Shown: positions 1 to 8,594, counted from the stretch's first letter. The stretch is DNA of 34,396 bases from Actinomycetota bacterium (GCA_009699825.1 WLNM01000002.1:1-34396), one strand, 5' to 3'. Numbers and translations: made by a program. The notes: a model not told the origin generated them from the sequence alone.

Positions 1-390
1 GATCACCTGAAAGACAAACCTGTAGTTACATATTGCACCGGCGGAATTCGCTGCGAAATCCTTTCAGCCGTAATGGTCGATAACGGATTTAAAGAGGTTT
101 ATCAGATCGAAGGCGGCATCGCTAAGTACGGCAAGAAGTATGGTGATAAAGGTTTGTGGGAAGGCTCGCTCTACACATTTGATGGCCGTATGGCAATTGA
201 TTTCTCATCCAAAGCAAAAATTATCGGCGAATGCGAAGCATGCAACGCGCCAACTAAACAGTTCTATAACTGTGCCCGTAAAGCGTGTCACGAATTAGTT
301 TTACTATGCGAAGATTGCTCAAAGATTGATGTCAGCAAGAGTTGCATTCACGATAGCAATCGTGCCTACGACTCCGAAATGGTTGGTTAG
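1..390 (+). CDS. trhO: TrhO-type rhodanese / tRNA uridine hydroxylase, 3' part only
   Basis: The reading frame is open from base 1, so the 5' part lies outside the window; 129 codons remain. The visible part carries the rhodanese active-site loop YCTGGIRCE (catalytic Cys at visible residue 12), the signature of the UPF0176/TrhO (YceA) family, which makes 5-hydroxyuridine at tRNA position 34. After it come a FDGR segment and a Cys-rich tail (CEAC, C, CHE, CEDC, C), a likely metal-binding part typical of this family. The stop is two bases from the convergent pirin stop, and no terminator hairpin is visible between them. The family call is firm; the tRNA role rests on family knowledge. Confidence 0.88.
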   Translation, partial: DHLKDKPVVTYCTGGIRCEILSAVMVDNGFKEVYQIEGGIAKYGKKYGDKGLWEGSLYTFDGRMAIDFSSKAKIIGECEACNAPTKQFYNCARKACHELVLLCEDCSKIDVSKSCIHDSNRAYDSEMVG

Positions 391-392
391 TT

Positions 393-1394
393 TTACTTTT
401 CTACAATTTCAGTCGGTGCTCCGTGTACATTCAAAACATCTTTCTTATGAATCGCCGGAACAGTTCCGAGCAATCCTTTTTGAAAGTCATCAAAGGCTTG
501 CAGTACTTCAGCTTTAGTATTCATAACGAATGGGCCCATCCATGAAACAGGTTCTTTAATTGGTTGGCCACCAAGAATGAATAGTTCTAATTCTGGAGAA
601 CGACTCTCTTGCTGATTAGCAGCGCGAATAACCAAAGAATCTCCATCACCGAAAACAGTGAGTTGACCCATCTGAACCGGACGTGATTCTTCGCCAACAA
701 AACCGTGTCCCGCCAATGTGTACACAAGTGCGTTGTAATCCTTGCGCCATGGCAGACGTAATTCAGCGCCAGGTTGAACAGTGGCGTGCACCAAGGTGAT
801 TGGAGTCTGTGTTGATCCTGGACCTTTATGTCCATCTATTTCGCCAGCGATTACACGGATAAGTGCGCCACCATCGTGAGATGCAAGAAGTGCAACTTCG
901 CTTGCACGTAAATCTTGATATGCAGGTGGTGACCATTTTTTAGCAGCTGGAAGATTTACCCACAATTGAAAACCGTGAAATAAACCACCGCTCATCACTA
1001 AATGTTCTGGGGGAGTTTCGATGTGCAAAATTCCCGCACCAGCAGTCATCCATTGCGTGTCACCATTTTGGATTGTTCCGCCACCACCATTGTTGTCATA
1101 GTGATCAAAGATTCCATCAATAATGTATGTAACAGTTTCAAAACCGCGGTGTGGATGCCATGGAGTTCCTTTTGGTTCACCAGGTGCGTATTCAACTTCG
1201 CCCATTTGATCTAAGTGAATGAATGGATCGAGTTGTGACATATCAACGCCAGCAAATGCACGACGGACTGGAAAACCTTCGCCTTCAAAACCTTGTGGCG
1301 CAGTTGTGATGCTCTTTACTGTTCGCGCGCGCGATCCTGGCGCCTCTGTAACTCGAGGCAGAATTGTTATATCGCTGACGGTAACTGCTGGCAT
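393..1394 (-). CDS. Pirin family protein
   Basis: This 333-residue protein is a bicupin of the pirin family. The metal ligands of the N-terminal cupin are visible: the HPHRGFETVTY motif (His80, His82) and GILHIE (His124, Glu126), matching the two His pairs plus Glu that bind iron in known pirins. A second cupin-like half follows to about residue 290. Pirins act variously as quercetin dioxygenases, redox sensors or enzyme regulators, so the exact role is open. The ATG is preceded by AAGGAG at a normal distance. It lies downstream of pntB on the same strand but has its own promoter with a palindromic operator-like site in the spacer, so it is probably regulated separately. Confidence 0.92.
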   Translation of the reverse strand: MPAVTVSDITILPRVTEAPGSRARTVKSITTAPQGFEGEGFPVRRAFAGVDMSQLDPFIHLDQMGEVEYAPGEPKGTPWHPHRGFETVTYIIDGIFDHYDNNGGGGTIQNGDTQWMTAGAGILHIETPPEHLVMSGGLFHGFQLWVNLPAAKKWSPPAYQDLRASEVALLASHDGGALIRVIAGEIDGHKGPGSTQTPITLVHATVQPGAELRLPWRKDYNALVYTLAGHGFVGEESRPVQMGQLTVFGDGDSLVIRAANQQESRSPELELFILGGQPIKEPVSWMGPFVMNTKAEVLQAFDDFQKGLLGTVPAIHKKDVLNVHGAPTEIVEK

Positions 1395-1419
1395 TTCAAC
1401 TCCTTAATTCAATAAGCCG

Positions 1420-1448
1420 AGAATAGTTGAACTTTCAACTACCTGCAA
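1420..1448 (-). promoter_or_regulatory. Candidate pirin promoter with palindrome in the spacer
   Basis: On the minus strand a -35-like TTGCAG (1448-1443) and a -10-like TATTCT (1425-1420) are separated by exactly 17 bases. The spacer is nearly filled by a perfect 8-2-8 inverted repeat, TAGTTGAACTTTCAACTA (plus-strand reading, 1424-1441). A half-copy, AGTTGAA, recurs between the ribosome binding site and the ATG. The geometry is that of a repressor operator. The promoter call itself is inference. Confidence 0.55.
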
Positions 1449-1456
1449 CTCAGAAG

Positions 1457-2848
1457 TTAAAGGTTCTTAAGCGCTGAAACAACCTTTGTTAGCGAAGCCT
1501 TTGCATCACCGAACAGAAGCATTGTCTTTGGATCATAAAGCAGTTCATTTTCGATACCTGCAAAGCCTGGACGCATTGAGCGCTTAAGGAAAATAATGTT
1601 TGCAGCATTGGAAACTTCAAGAATTGGCATTCCATAAATTGGGCAACCAGGAGTTGTCTGCGCCGCAGGGTTAACAACATCGTTAGCGCCAATAACTATT
1701 GCAACATCTGTCTGTCCAAAAGTTGGATTTACTTCTTCCATTTCAGCTAATTGGTCATAAGGAACATTGGCCTCTGCAAGCAACACGTTCATATGTCCTG
1801 GCATACGACCTGCAACTGGGTGAATTCCGTATGCAACATCAATACCTTTTGCCAACATCAGATCTGCTAATTCGCGAACTGTGTGCTGTGCTTGTGCAAC
1901 GGCTAAACCAAAGCCAGGAACGATGACGACACGACGCGCATAGTTAAGCAAAATTGCAACGTCATCTGGCGAACCTGAACGAACAGGACGCTCTTCTGTG
2001 GCGCCACTTGCTTCTTGTGGCTTTGCGGTAAACGCACCGAAGAGTGTTCCAAAGAGTGAGCGACCCATGGCCTCTGCCATTAAGCGAGTCAAGATTGTTC
2101 CTGAAGCACCAACGAGAGTTCCAGCAATTATCAATAGTGTGGAATCTAGAACATAACCACTTGCAGCAACAGTTAAACCTGTAAAGGCATTTAGTAGAGA
2201 GATAACAATTGGAACATCCGCTCCACCAACAGGGAGCACGAACAACACACCAAATGCCAACGCAAGAGCCGCAAGAATCAAGAGCGGATTATTGCCTAGT
2301 TCAATGACAACCCAGACTGCAGCAGCGAGCGTTGCAGCCAGTGTTCCTGCAATTACAAAACGACCGCCAGGAAATACAACTGGTCGAGTGGTCATTAACT
2401 CTTGAAGCTTTAAAAAGGTGATGATCGAACCGCTAAATGAAACGCAACCAACGATGACGGTGAAAACTGTTGCGATTACTTCTGCTGTGTTTGCCTTATC
2501 ACCAAGGTGTAAATACTCAACGATTGCAACGAGTGCTGCAGCGCCACCGCCGACACCATTAAATAGTGCAACGAGTTGTGGCATCTGCGTCATCTGAACT
2601 TTACGTGCAGCAGGAACGCCTATGACTGTTCCAATAGCTATGGCACCAAGAATCCAACCTAGATTATTTAGCGGAAGTGATTCACCATCTTGTGCATAGA
2701 AGAAAACAACAACGGTTGCAATTGTTGCGCCAATTGCACCGATGATATTTCCACGACGTGCAGTTTTAGGCTTAGACAATCCTTTAAGAGCAAGAATGAA
2801 ACAAACACCAGCTGAAAGACCAATCAGGCTATAGAGAAAATGGTTCAT
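1457..2848 (-). CDS. pntB: NAD(P) transhydrogenase subunit beta
   Basis: 463 residues, the usual length for PntB. The N-terminal half is a bundle of about eight to nine membrane helices forming part of the proton channel (domain II). The C-terminal part from about residue 290 is the NADP(H)-binding domain III, with PGFGLAVAQAQ (normally PGYGMAVAQAQ) and NDVVNPAA. The enzyme uses the proton gradient to reduce NADP+ with NADH. Its ATG overlaps the pntAb stop as ATGA, so the two are translationally coupled. It is the last gene of the pntAa-pntAb-pntB operon. Confidence 0.97.
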   Translation of the reverse strand: MNHFLYSLIGLSAGVCFILALKGLSKPKTARRGNIIGAIGATIATVVVFFYAQDGESLPLNNLGWILGAIAIGTVIGVPAARKVQMTQMPQLVALFNGVGGGAAALVAIVEYLHLGDKANTAEVIATVFTVIVGCVSFSGSIITFLKLQELMTTRPVVFPGGRFVIAGTLAATLAAAVWVVIELGNNPLLILAALALAFGVLFVLPVGGADVPIVISLLNAFTGLTVAASGYVLDSTLLIIAGTLVGASGTILTRLMAEAMGRSLFGTLFGAFTAKPQEASGATEERPVRSGSPDDVAILLNYARRVVIVPGFGLAVAQAQHTVRELADLMLAKGIDVAYGIHPVAGRMPGHMNVLLAEANVPYDQLAEMEEVNPTFGQTDVAIVIGANDVVNPAAQTTPGCPIYGMPILEVSNAANIIFLKRSMRPGFAGIENELLYDPKTMLLFGDAKASLTKVVSALKNL

Positions 2849-3138
2849 TTGTTCTCACCGCCCTTCTTTGGTTTAAACATTTCAAGCATGCGATCTGTAA
2901 CCACGAATCCGCCGACCATGTTAATTGTGGCCAAGATGATTGCCGCAACGGCAAGACCTAACTCGAGATTAGTTCGGCTGTGATCGGCCACGATGATTGC
3001 ACCAACCAAAATCACACCATGAATAGCGTTAGCACCACTCATCAATGGAGTGTGCAAAGTACTAGAAACTTTAGATACAACTTCAAAACCTACGAAAACT
3101 GCAAGAACGAAAATAGAGATGATTGCAATCGGTTCCAT
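2845..3138 (-). CDS. pntAb: NAD(P) transhydrogenase subunit alpha, part 2 (membrane)
   Basis: 97 residues with three hydrophobic helices, matching the C-terminal membrane part of the alpha subunit. Here it is a separate polypeptide, as in Rhodospirillum rubrum and many actinobacteria, rather than fused as in E. coli. It contributes helices to the proton channel together with PntB. Its ATG shares one base with the pntAa stop (TAATG) and its stop overlaps the pntB start (ATGA). The clean start and stop signals on both sides show that the split is the normal three-gene arrangement and not a frameshift. Confidence 0.95.
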   Translation of the reverse strand: MEPIAIISIFVLAVFVGFEVVSKVSSTLHTPLMSGANAIHGVILVGAIIVADHSRTNLELGLAVAAIILATINMVGGFVVTDRMLEMFKPKKGGENK

Positions 3139-4265
3139 TATTTTGTGCCTCCATTTCGTTTAGCTCCAGCATGTGTAACAGCAGCACCATTAATAATTTC
3201 ATCTTCAAAATCAAGGTTGAATGCAAGAGCACTGCCTTCTGCAGCTGGCTTAGTTAGAAGTGTTAGAAGATTTACGACGTTACGTGAGTACAAACTTGAT
3301 GCGTGATATGGAAGTTGGCTTGGAACATCTTTTCCACCCCAGATTCGCACACCATTTTTAGTTACAACAACTTCTCCTGGTTTTGATCCTTCAACGTTTC
3401 CACCAGTTTCTGCGGCTAAATCCACAATGATTGTTCCTGATGCCATTGAATCGACCATTGCTTGAGTCATTAATTGTGGCGCTTGTCGTCCAGGTACTGC
3501 AGCAGTTGTTATAACCACATGGGATTTAGCGATGTAAGGAGTTAATAACTCGCGTTGCTTTGCAGCACGCTCTGGAGTCATCTCGCGCGCATAGCCACCA
3601 GCGCCTTCGAGTGCTTCGAGTTCGAGTTCAATAAAAGTTGCACCCATTGATTTCACTTCATCGGCCGAAGATGGTCGAACATCGTAGGCAGATACAACTG
3701 CGCCTAATCGACGAGCCGTTGCAATCGCTTGCAAACCAGCAACACCTGCACCGAGTACAAGAACTTGTGCGGGTGTAACTGTTCCTGCGGCAGTCATTAA
3801 TAATGGAAAGAAACGTGGCGACATTTCTGCGCCAACTAATACCGCACGATATCCAGCACAGAGTGCTTGAGATGTCAGAGCATCCATGGATTGCGCACGC
3901 GAAATGCGTGGAACTAATTCGAGTGAAAATGCCGTAACACCTGCGCTGGCAGCTGCATCGATGGAATCTGTTGCAGTCACAGGAGATAAGAATGAAATAG
4001 TGATTGCACCTTTTTTGAGTGAAGACATTTGCGCTGGAGTTAGTGGAGAAACACTGAGGACAACATCAGCATCCTTGAGCACATCACCATTTACTACGGA
4101 TGCACCAGCGCTCTTAAAATCATCATCCATTGCTTGCGAGTGCGTGCCAGCGCCAGATTCGATAGCAACTTCATAACCCAAACGAGTTAATTTGGTAATG
4201 ATGTCTGGAACGAGCGCTACGCGCTTCTCGCCTTCGCGGATTTCTTTAGGTACGGCTATTCGCAT
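3138..4265 (-). CDS. pntAa: NAD(P) transhydrogenase subunit alpha, part 1 (NAD-binding)
   Basis: 375 residues of the alanine-dehydrogenase/PNT fold. It begins MRIAVPKEIREGEKRVAL, the family's N-terminal signature, and has the Rossmann motif GAGVAGLQAIATARRLGA near residue 170 and YDVRPSS just after. It forms the soluble domain I that binds NAD(H). No Shine-Dalgarno sequence precedes the ATG; instead a -10-like TAGATT ends six bases upstream, suggesting a leaderless mRNA. It lies 32 bases downstream of argF on the same strand. Confidence 0.96.
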   Translation of the reverse strand: MRIAVPKEIREGEKRVALVPDIITKLTRLGYEVAIESGAGTHSQAMDDDFKSAGASVVNGDVLKDADVVLSVSPLTPAQMSSLKKGAITISFLSPVTATDSIDAAASAGVTAFSLELVPRISRAQSMDALTSQALCAGYRAVLVGAEMSPRFFPLLMTAAGTVTPAQVLVLGAGVAGLQAIATARRLGAVVSAYDVRPSSADEVKSMGATFIELELEALEGAGGYAREMTPERAAKQRELLTPYIAKSHVVITTAAVPGRQAPQLMTQAMVDSMASGTIIVDLAAETGGNVEGSKPGEVVVTKNGVRIWGGKDVPSQLPYHASSLYSRNVVNLLTLLTKPAAEGSALAFNLDFEDEIINGAAVTHAGAKRNGGTK

Positions 4266-4271
4266 TAGGTA

Positions 4272-4277
4272 AATCTA
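4272..4277 (-). promoter_or_regulatory. -10 box of a leaderless promoter for pntAa
   Basis: TAGATT on the minus strand, followed by six bases and then the pntAa ATG. No ribosome binding site is present. No convincing -35 was found. The call rests on the same spacing recurring at six other genes in the window. Confidence 0.45.
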
Positions 4278-4297
4278 ATACTTTTTGTGCCTAGTGG

Positions 4298-5239
4298 CTA
4301 GATAGAACCCTTGAGTTCACCTCTTGTTAAGTGAAATAACAGGGATTGAATTGTGGTTCGTCTGTGAAATGCTTCACGCCAGATCACAGATTTTGGTCCA
4401 TCAATGACAGATGCCATAACTTCTTCGCCACGATGTGCTGGAAGACAGTGCATAAATATTGAATCTTTAGAAGTTTGTGCCATCAATGCATCAGTTACAG
4501 CAAATGGTGCTAGCGCTCTAATTTTTTCTTGCTTTTCAGATTCAGGATCGCCCATGGACATCCATACATCGGTGTATAAAACGCTGGCATCTTTTGCTGC
4601 GCTCTGCGCATCGTGCGTTACTTCAATCGTCGCACCAGATTGTGCAGCAATCTTTTGTGCTGTTGCAATTGCAATCGCACTTGGTGCCCATTTACCTTCA
4701 GGAGTTGCAGCAACAACGTGTGCGCCCATGATTGCACCCATGATTAACCATGCATGCGCCATATTATTTCCATCGCCCAAATAAACGAATTTGCGACCAG
4801 AAACATCTTTACCAAAAGTTTCGCGAATAGTTAGCCAGTCTGCCAAGAGTTGTGTTGGATGATCATCATCAGTAAGTGCATTAATAACTGGAATCGAAGC
4901 GTACTTTCCGAGTTCATCAACATCGGATTGAGCAAATGTTCTAACAATTATCGCATCGCAGTATCCGCTAAATATTCTTGCAGTATCTGCAATTGATTCT
5001 CCACGGCCAAGTTGCAAATCATCCCCGCGTAAAACAATTGGCGAACCACCTAAGTGTGCAACTGCGGTTTGTGAAGCCAACCGAGTACGAGTAGATGGTT
5101 TTGTCATATAAATTGCCACACTCTTATGGGCTAAGGCATCTTTAGAACGAAGTGGTTCGGCAGCAAATTGCGCAGCAGTATCGAGCAACAATTCAACGTC
5201 ATCGCGCGTTAAATGTTCGGTGCGTAATAAGTCTTTCAT
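4298..5239 (-). CDS. argF: Ornithine carbamoyltransferase
   Basis: 313 residues, normal for the family. The carbamoyl-phosphate loop STRTR is at residues 49-53, the HPTQ motif is in the middle, and the ornithine-site HCLPAHRGEEV motif is near residue 265. SMG follows TDVWM, marking OTCase rather than aspartate carbamoyltransferase. It makes citrulline for arginine synthesis. No other arg gene is beside it, so it is separated from the usual actinobacterial argCJBDFR cluster, at least within this window. The ATG has no ribosome binding site, and a TAGAAT box lies seven bases upstream. Confidence 0.96.
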   Translation of the reverse strand: MKDLLRTEHLTRDDVELLLDTAAQFAAEPLRSKDALAHKSVAIYMTKPSTRTRLASQTAVAHLGGSPIVLRGDDLQLGRGESIADTARIFSGYCDAIIVRTFAQSDVDELGKYASIPVINALTDDDHPTQLLADWLTIRETFGKDVSGRKFVYLGDGNNMAHAWLIMGAIMGAHVVAATPEGKWAPSAIAIATAQKIAAQSGATIEVTHDAQSAAKDASVLYTDVWMSMGDPESEKQEKIRALAPFAVTDALMAQTSKDSIFMHCLPAHRGEEVMASVIDGPKSVIWREAFHRRTTIQSLLFHLTRGELKGSI

Positions 5240-5246
5240 CTAATCA

Positions 5247-5252
5247 ATTCTA
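5247..5252 (-). promoter_or_regulatory. -10 box of a leaderless promoter for argF
   Basis: TAGAAT on the minus strand, seven bases before the argF ATG, with no Shine-Dalgarno sequence. It lies nearly opposite the box assigned to the divergent DUF3039 gene. Confidence 0.5.
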
Positions 5253-5261
5253 CCCTCACGG

Positions 5262-5267
5262 TAAGGT
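5262..5267 (+). promoter_or_regulatory. Possible -10 box for the DUF3039 gene
   Basis: TAAGGT, six bases, then ATG at 5274. The same bases include AAGG, which could instead act as a weak ribosome binding site if transcription starts further up, for example from TACCCT at 5251-5256. Either reading favours the ATG at 5274. Confidence 0.35.
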
Positions 5268-5273
5268 GTGCTC

Positions 5274-5540
5274 ATGGGTATTTTAAGACGCGGAAGCGAC
5301 ACTGCTACCGATACAGATCTGCTCACTCGACCAGAATTAGAAGAAGATGATGGTGGCCATGATCGATTTTCACATTATGTGAAAAAAGAGAAAATAGTTG
5401 AATCGGCCGTAACGGGTAAATCAGTCAAAGCTCTGTGTGGTAAAAAATGGATTCCAACGCGTGATCCCGAAAAATATCCAATCTGTCCGGCATGTAAAGA
5501 GATTCATGATGGATTGCGCGAAGCGCCTAAAGATAATTAA
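5274..5540 (+). CDS. DUF3039 domain protein
   Basis: 88 residues of the small actinobacterial DUF3039 family, function unknown. The conserved core GGHDRFSHYVKKEKI is followed by a Cys-containing part (LCGKKW...CPAC) that may bind zinc. The ATG at 5274 is preferred to the GTG two codons earlier, because the GTG would overlap the AAGG/-10 sequence. It is transcribed divergently from argF with only 34 bases between the start codons, and ends one base before the GH18 gene start, so the two are probably co-transcribed. Confidence 0.82.
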   Translation: MGILRRGSDTATDTDLLTRPELEEDDGGHDRFSHYVKKEKIVESAVTGKSVKALCGKKWIPTRDPEKYPICPACKEIHDGLREAPKDN

Positions 5541-5541
5541 T

Positions 5542-7320
5542 ATGAAAAAACTAAAACCAGTAATTGCACTAATTCTTGTTTTTTCAAGTGTGGTCTCAGT
5601 TCAACCATCTGCAAATGCCGGATCACAACCGCGTAAAGTGCTATCTGGTTGGATTCCTTATTATTCAATGAAAACAGCTCTTCCGGCTGCAATCGCAAAT
5701 GCAGATCTAATTCGAGAAGTAATGCCATTTTGGTACCAACTTAAATTCAATGGTGCAAAAAATGAAGCAGTTGTCACGAATTTATATGCACCTGCAAACC
5801 CGAGTGTTCCAATCTCGGTACCACTTACTGCCATGCGCAATGCAGGATTGACGATCATTCCTACGATTACTGACGGAACAAGTGAACTAGTTTTAGCAAA
5901 ATTACTTGCAAATCCAACATCGCGCACACAGGTGGTGAATGCAATCACTAATCTAGTAACGACAAATAATTACGATGGAATTGATTTGGATTTTGAAGGT
6001 TTTGCCTTCGTAGATAAAAACACAACATGGAATTCGACAAAACTAAATTGGATTGCATTCATAAAAGAATTAAGTAGTGCCCTTAAGGCTAAGAACAAAT
6101 TACTGTCGGTCACTACTCCTTATGTATATAACCCAGCAGAAGCGCAAAAGGGTTACTTTGTATATGCATGGGCAGATATCGCTGCATACGTTGATCGACT
6201 TCGTATCATGACTTACGACTATTCCATTTCAAGAGCTGGCCCACTGGGTCCCCTTGCTTGGACTGAAAAAACAATTAAGTATGCAATATCGGTAATGCCT
6301 GCATCCAAGGTATACGTCGGAATACCAGGTTACGGTCGAGATTGGGTTACTAAAGTTGAAGGAATCTGTCCTGTAGAAGTTGCCAAAGTAGTAAAAGTTG
6401 GAGCAAAAGCTGCAACCTTTTTGTTACGAGATGCGGCAGCACTTTCACAAAGTTATGGAGTATTTCCGAAGTATGACGAAGCATTTGGAGAAGTTAATTT
6501 CACATACAACAAGGTGTACAGCGGGCTGACTGCAGCTGGGCTAGCAACTACGTGTACAGCAACTCGCACTGCTTGGTATCAAGACGCACGAAGTTTTACT
6601 TCACGTATTGGATTTGTCTCTAAGTACAGATTGGGTGGAGTTGCTCTGTGGACTTTTGGAATGGAAGACATGGCAGGCTCGCAAGCAATTAGAGATGCTG
6701 CTTTAGCTATCGCTCCGGATCAAGTAATTAGCACTGCTTCACTTACTACTGCAAATTCCGAATTAACTTCGCCTCTTGAATTCGGATCCATACTCGAACT
6801 GAATGCAACATTTCAATTACCGGATAAGTTACCAATAAATAATTTGCTAGTTCGCATCGAAACAAAATCAGAAAATGAAACCCAGTGGCGAGAAATTGCA
6901 ACTAGTACAACGGGCGTAGACGGAAGTATTCGGGTTCCGCTCTTACTTTCAAAGAGCACAATGCTTCGAGCACACACCGATGACACATGGGAGCGACTCG
7001 AATCATTCTCTCAAGAATTACCAGTAGTTATTAATCGTCGAATTTCAGTCGATGCTCCTGTATCTGTTCTTCGCTCTCAAGCATTTGCAATCACCGGCGT
7101 TCTATCACCCCATCTAAGCGGAGTTCCAGTTCAGTTGTTACAACAGCAAGCAGGCAAATGGATTTCAGTTGGAGCACCAGTAGTGACAGATACAAATGGA
7201 GCATTTACAATTTCTACAACCTCTGTACAAAAAGGTTTTGCCAAGTTCAGAGTGAGTGTTGCTAAAGATACTTTGTGGAACCAAGCAGAATCAGATGTAA
7301 TTACAGTGGTGATTAGATAG
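5542..7320 (+). CDS. Secreted GH18-family glycoside hydrolase
   Basis: 592 residues. The first 26 are a clear signal peptide (MKKLKP, hydrophobic core, ANA cleavage site). A glycoside hydrolase family 18 barrel follows at about 32-390, with the active-site motif DGIDLDFE (Asp145, Asp148, Asp150, catalytic Glu152), MTYDYS near 223, GYGRDW near 263 and the closing LWTFG near 369. The last 190 residues look like two beta-sandwich domains. The barrel resembles bacterial wall-lytic GH18 enzymes (spore-cortex lytic, YaaH-like) more than true chitinases; the substrate cannot be read from sequence. The start is the ATG followed by the signal peptide, not an earlier in-frame ATG inside the DUF3039 gene. 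Its stop shares a base with the clpS start. Confidence 0.88.
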   Translation: MKKLKPVIALILVFSSVVSVQPSANAGSQPRKVLSGWIPYYSMKTALPAAIANADLIREVMPFWYQLKFNGAKNEAVVTNLYAPANPSVPISVPLTAMRNAGLTIIPTITDGTSELVLAKLLANPTSRTQVVNAITNLVTTNNYDGIDLDFEGFAFVDKNTTWNSTKLNWIAFIKELSSALKAKNKLLSVTTPYVYNPAEAQKGYFVYAWADIAAYVDRLRIMTYDYSISRAGPLGPLAWTEKTIKYAISVMPASKVYVGIPGYGRDWVTKVEGICPVEVAKVVKVGAKAATFLLRDAAALSQSYGVFPKYDEAFGEVNFTYNKVYSGLTAAGLATTCTATRTAWYQDARSFTSRIGFVSKYRLGGVALWTFGMEDMAGSQAIRDAALAIAPDQVISTASLTTANSELTSPLEFGSILELNATFQLPDKLPINNLLVRIETKSENETQWREIATSTTGVDGSIRVPLLLSKSTMLRAHTDDTWERLESFSQELPVVINRRISVDAPVSVLRSQAFAITGVLSPHLSGVPVQLLQQQAGKWISVGAPVVTDTNGAFTISTTSVQKGFAKFRVSVAKDTLWNQAESDVITVVIR

Positions 7321-7613
7321 TGGTAAAAACAAAATCAAAAATAGAAGAAGAAATTAATGCAATTTTTTCCAGTGATCGTCCATGGATAACAATTGTTTGG
7401 GATGACCCAGTTAATCTCATGACGTATGTGACGTATGTTTTCATGGAGTTATTTGGGTATTCACATGAGCGTGCAACAGAGTTGATGATGAAAGTTCACA
7501 ATGAAGGTAAGGCAGTTGTTTCAGAGGGCACACGAGAAGAGATGGAACATGATGTTGCAAGGCTCCATGAGTACGGATTGTGGGCAACTCTGCAACGTGG
7601 AGACCAAGGTTAA
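7320..7613 (+). CDS. clpS: ATP-dependent Clp protease adaptor ClpS
   Basis: 97 residues, the usual size. The core WITIVWDDPVNLMTYVTYVF and the downstream Glu-rich helix match ClpS, which delivers N-degron substrates to the ClpC/ClpA unfoldase. The start is GTG, whose G is the last base of the GH18 stop. The stop overlaps the next start as TAATG. The clpS-DUF2017-mec-cysO-cysM order is the one in Mycobacterium tuberculosis (Rv1331 onwards). Confidence 0.93.
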   Translation: MVKTKSKIEEEINAIFSSDRPWITIVWDDPVNLMTYVTYVFMELFGYSHERATELMMKVHNEGKAVVSEGTREEMEHDVARLHEYGLWATLQRGDQG

Positions 7614-8176
7614 TGAACGAAGGCCACGGATTTACTCGACACGGAGAAGAATTATATGTCGCACAATTTGCAGATTCTGAAAAAGAAGTTTTAATTAATC
7701 TTTCCCAACAAATTATTGAATTACTTGCCGAGCGCGTTGATCAACAAGACCAGGATCCACTTGCTGCAATGGTGGGAATAACATTTCACGACTCTCCTCC
7801 AGATGATGAAGTCTTACTACGTTTATTACCGAATGCTTATGCAGACGGTGTCGATGCGGCTGAGTTTCGCAGGTATACCGAATCGGTTTTGCGCACCAAG
7901 AAACAAGCACACGCTATGTCTATTCGCACGATGCTTATGAGTAGTGAAGATGGAAGCATCGAACTCAATCATGAATTGGCGAATGCATGGCTAGGTGGGA
8001 TAAATGACATTCGACTTGCACTTGGTGTTCGACTAAACGTTGAAAAAAATTCTCATGAAGAACTCGAATTATTAGCACCGGATGATCCAATGCGTGGCGT
8101 GTATGGGGTATATAGCTGGCTTGGTTGGTTGCAAGGCAATTTACTTGAAGCGCTCATGGATGGATTAGAATCCTGA
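7613..8176 (+). CDS. DUF2017 family protein
   Basis: 187 residues from the ATG that overlaps the clpS stop; an upstream in-frame ATG lies inside clpS and is unlikely. It belongs to the actinobacterial DUF2017 family, which is nearly always found beside clpS. It appears soluble and mostly helical, and contains LLRLLPNAY and a C-terminal YSWLGWLQGNLLEAL segment. Function is unknown; its fixed place between clpS and the Mec protease suggests a link to regulated proteolysis, which is inference. Confidence 0.85.
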   Translation: MNEGHGFTRHGEELYVAQFADSEKEVLINLSQQIIELLAERVDQQDQDPLAAMVGITFHDSPPDDEVLLRLLPNAYADGVDAAEFRRYTESVLRTKKQAHAMSIRTMLMSSEDGSIELNHELANAWLGGINDIRLALGVRLNVEKNSHEELELLAPDDPMRGVYGVYSWLGWLQGNLLEALMDGLES

Positions 8177-8177
8177 C

Positions 8178-8594
8178 ATGTCTTTAACAATTTCACGCAC
8201 AATCGTTGATCAGATACTTCAACAATCGCGCACTGAATACCCTGATGAAGCATGCGGTGTAATCCTTGGGCCACAAGGCTCAGGCACTCCACTTCGCTTA
8301 AAGCCGATGATTAATGCAGCTCACTCACCAACTTTTTATGAATTTGATCCAAAAGATTTGCTAGCTCTTTACCGTGAAGTTGATGACAAAGATGAAGAAA
8401 TAGTTGTTATCTATCACTCTCATACAGAAACAGAGGCGTACCCATCTCGCACAGATATTGCATATGCCGGTGAACCAGGAGCGCACTATGTACTTGTCTC
8501 TACACGCGAAGAGATTGCACCTGCGACTGAATTTCGTTCTTATCGAATTATTGATGGCATGGTCACAGAAGAGCCCGTAACAATCTTGGATTAG
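8178..8594 (+). CDS. mec: Mec-type JAMM metallopeptidase (CysO-cysteine hydrolase)
   Basis: 138 residues of the Mov34/MPN/PAD-1 fold. The JAMM zinc motif is complete: Glu24, His80-x-His82, seven residues, Ser90-x-x-Asp93 (HSHTETEAYPSRTD). In M. tuberculosis the homologue Mec (Rv1334) cleaves cysteine from the C-terminus of the sulfur carrier CysO. The next two genes here are cysO and cysM, which supports the same role. The ATG is one base after the DUF2017 stop. Confidence 0.93.
   Translation: MSLTISRTIVDQILQQSRTEYPDEACGVILGPQGSGTPLRLKPMINAAHSPTFYEFDPKDLLALYREVDDKDEEIVVIYHSHTETEAYPSRTDIAYAGEPGAHYVLVSTREEIAPATEFRSYRIIDGMVTEEPVTILD

Noticed and set aside
2845..4265. Transhydrogenase alpha subunit split by a frameshift
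   Set aside because: Each part has its own start and overlapping stop, and the three-subunit form is standard in many bacteria.
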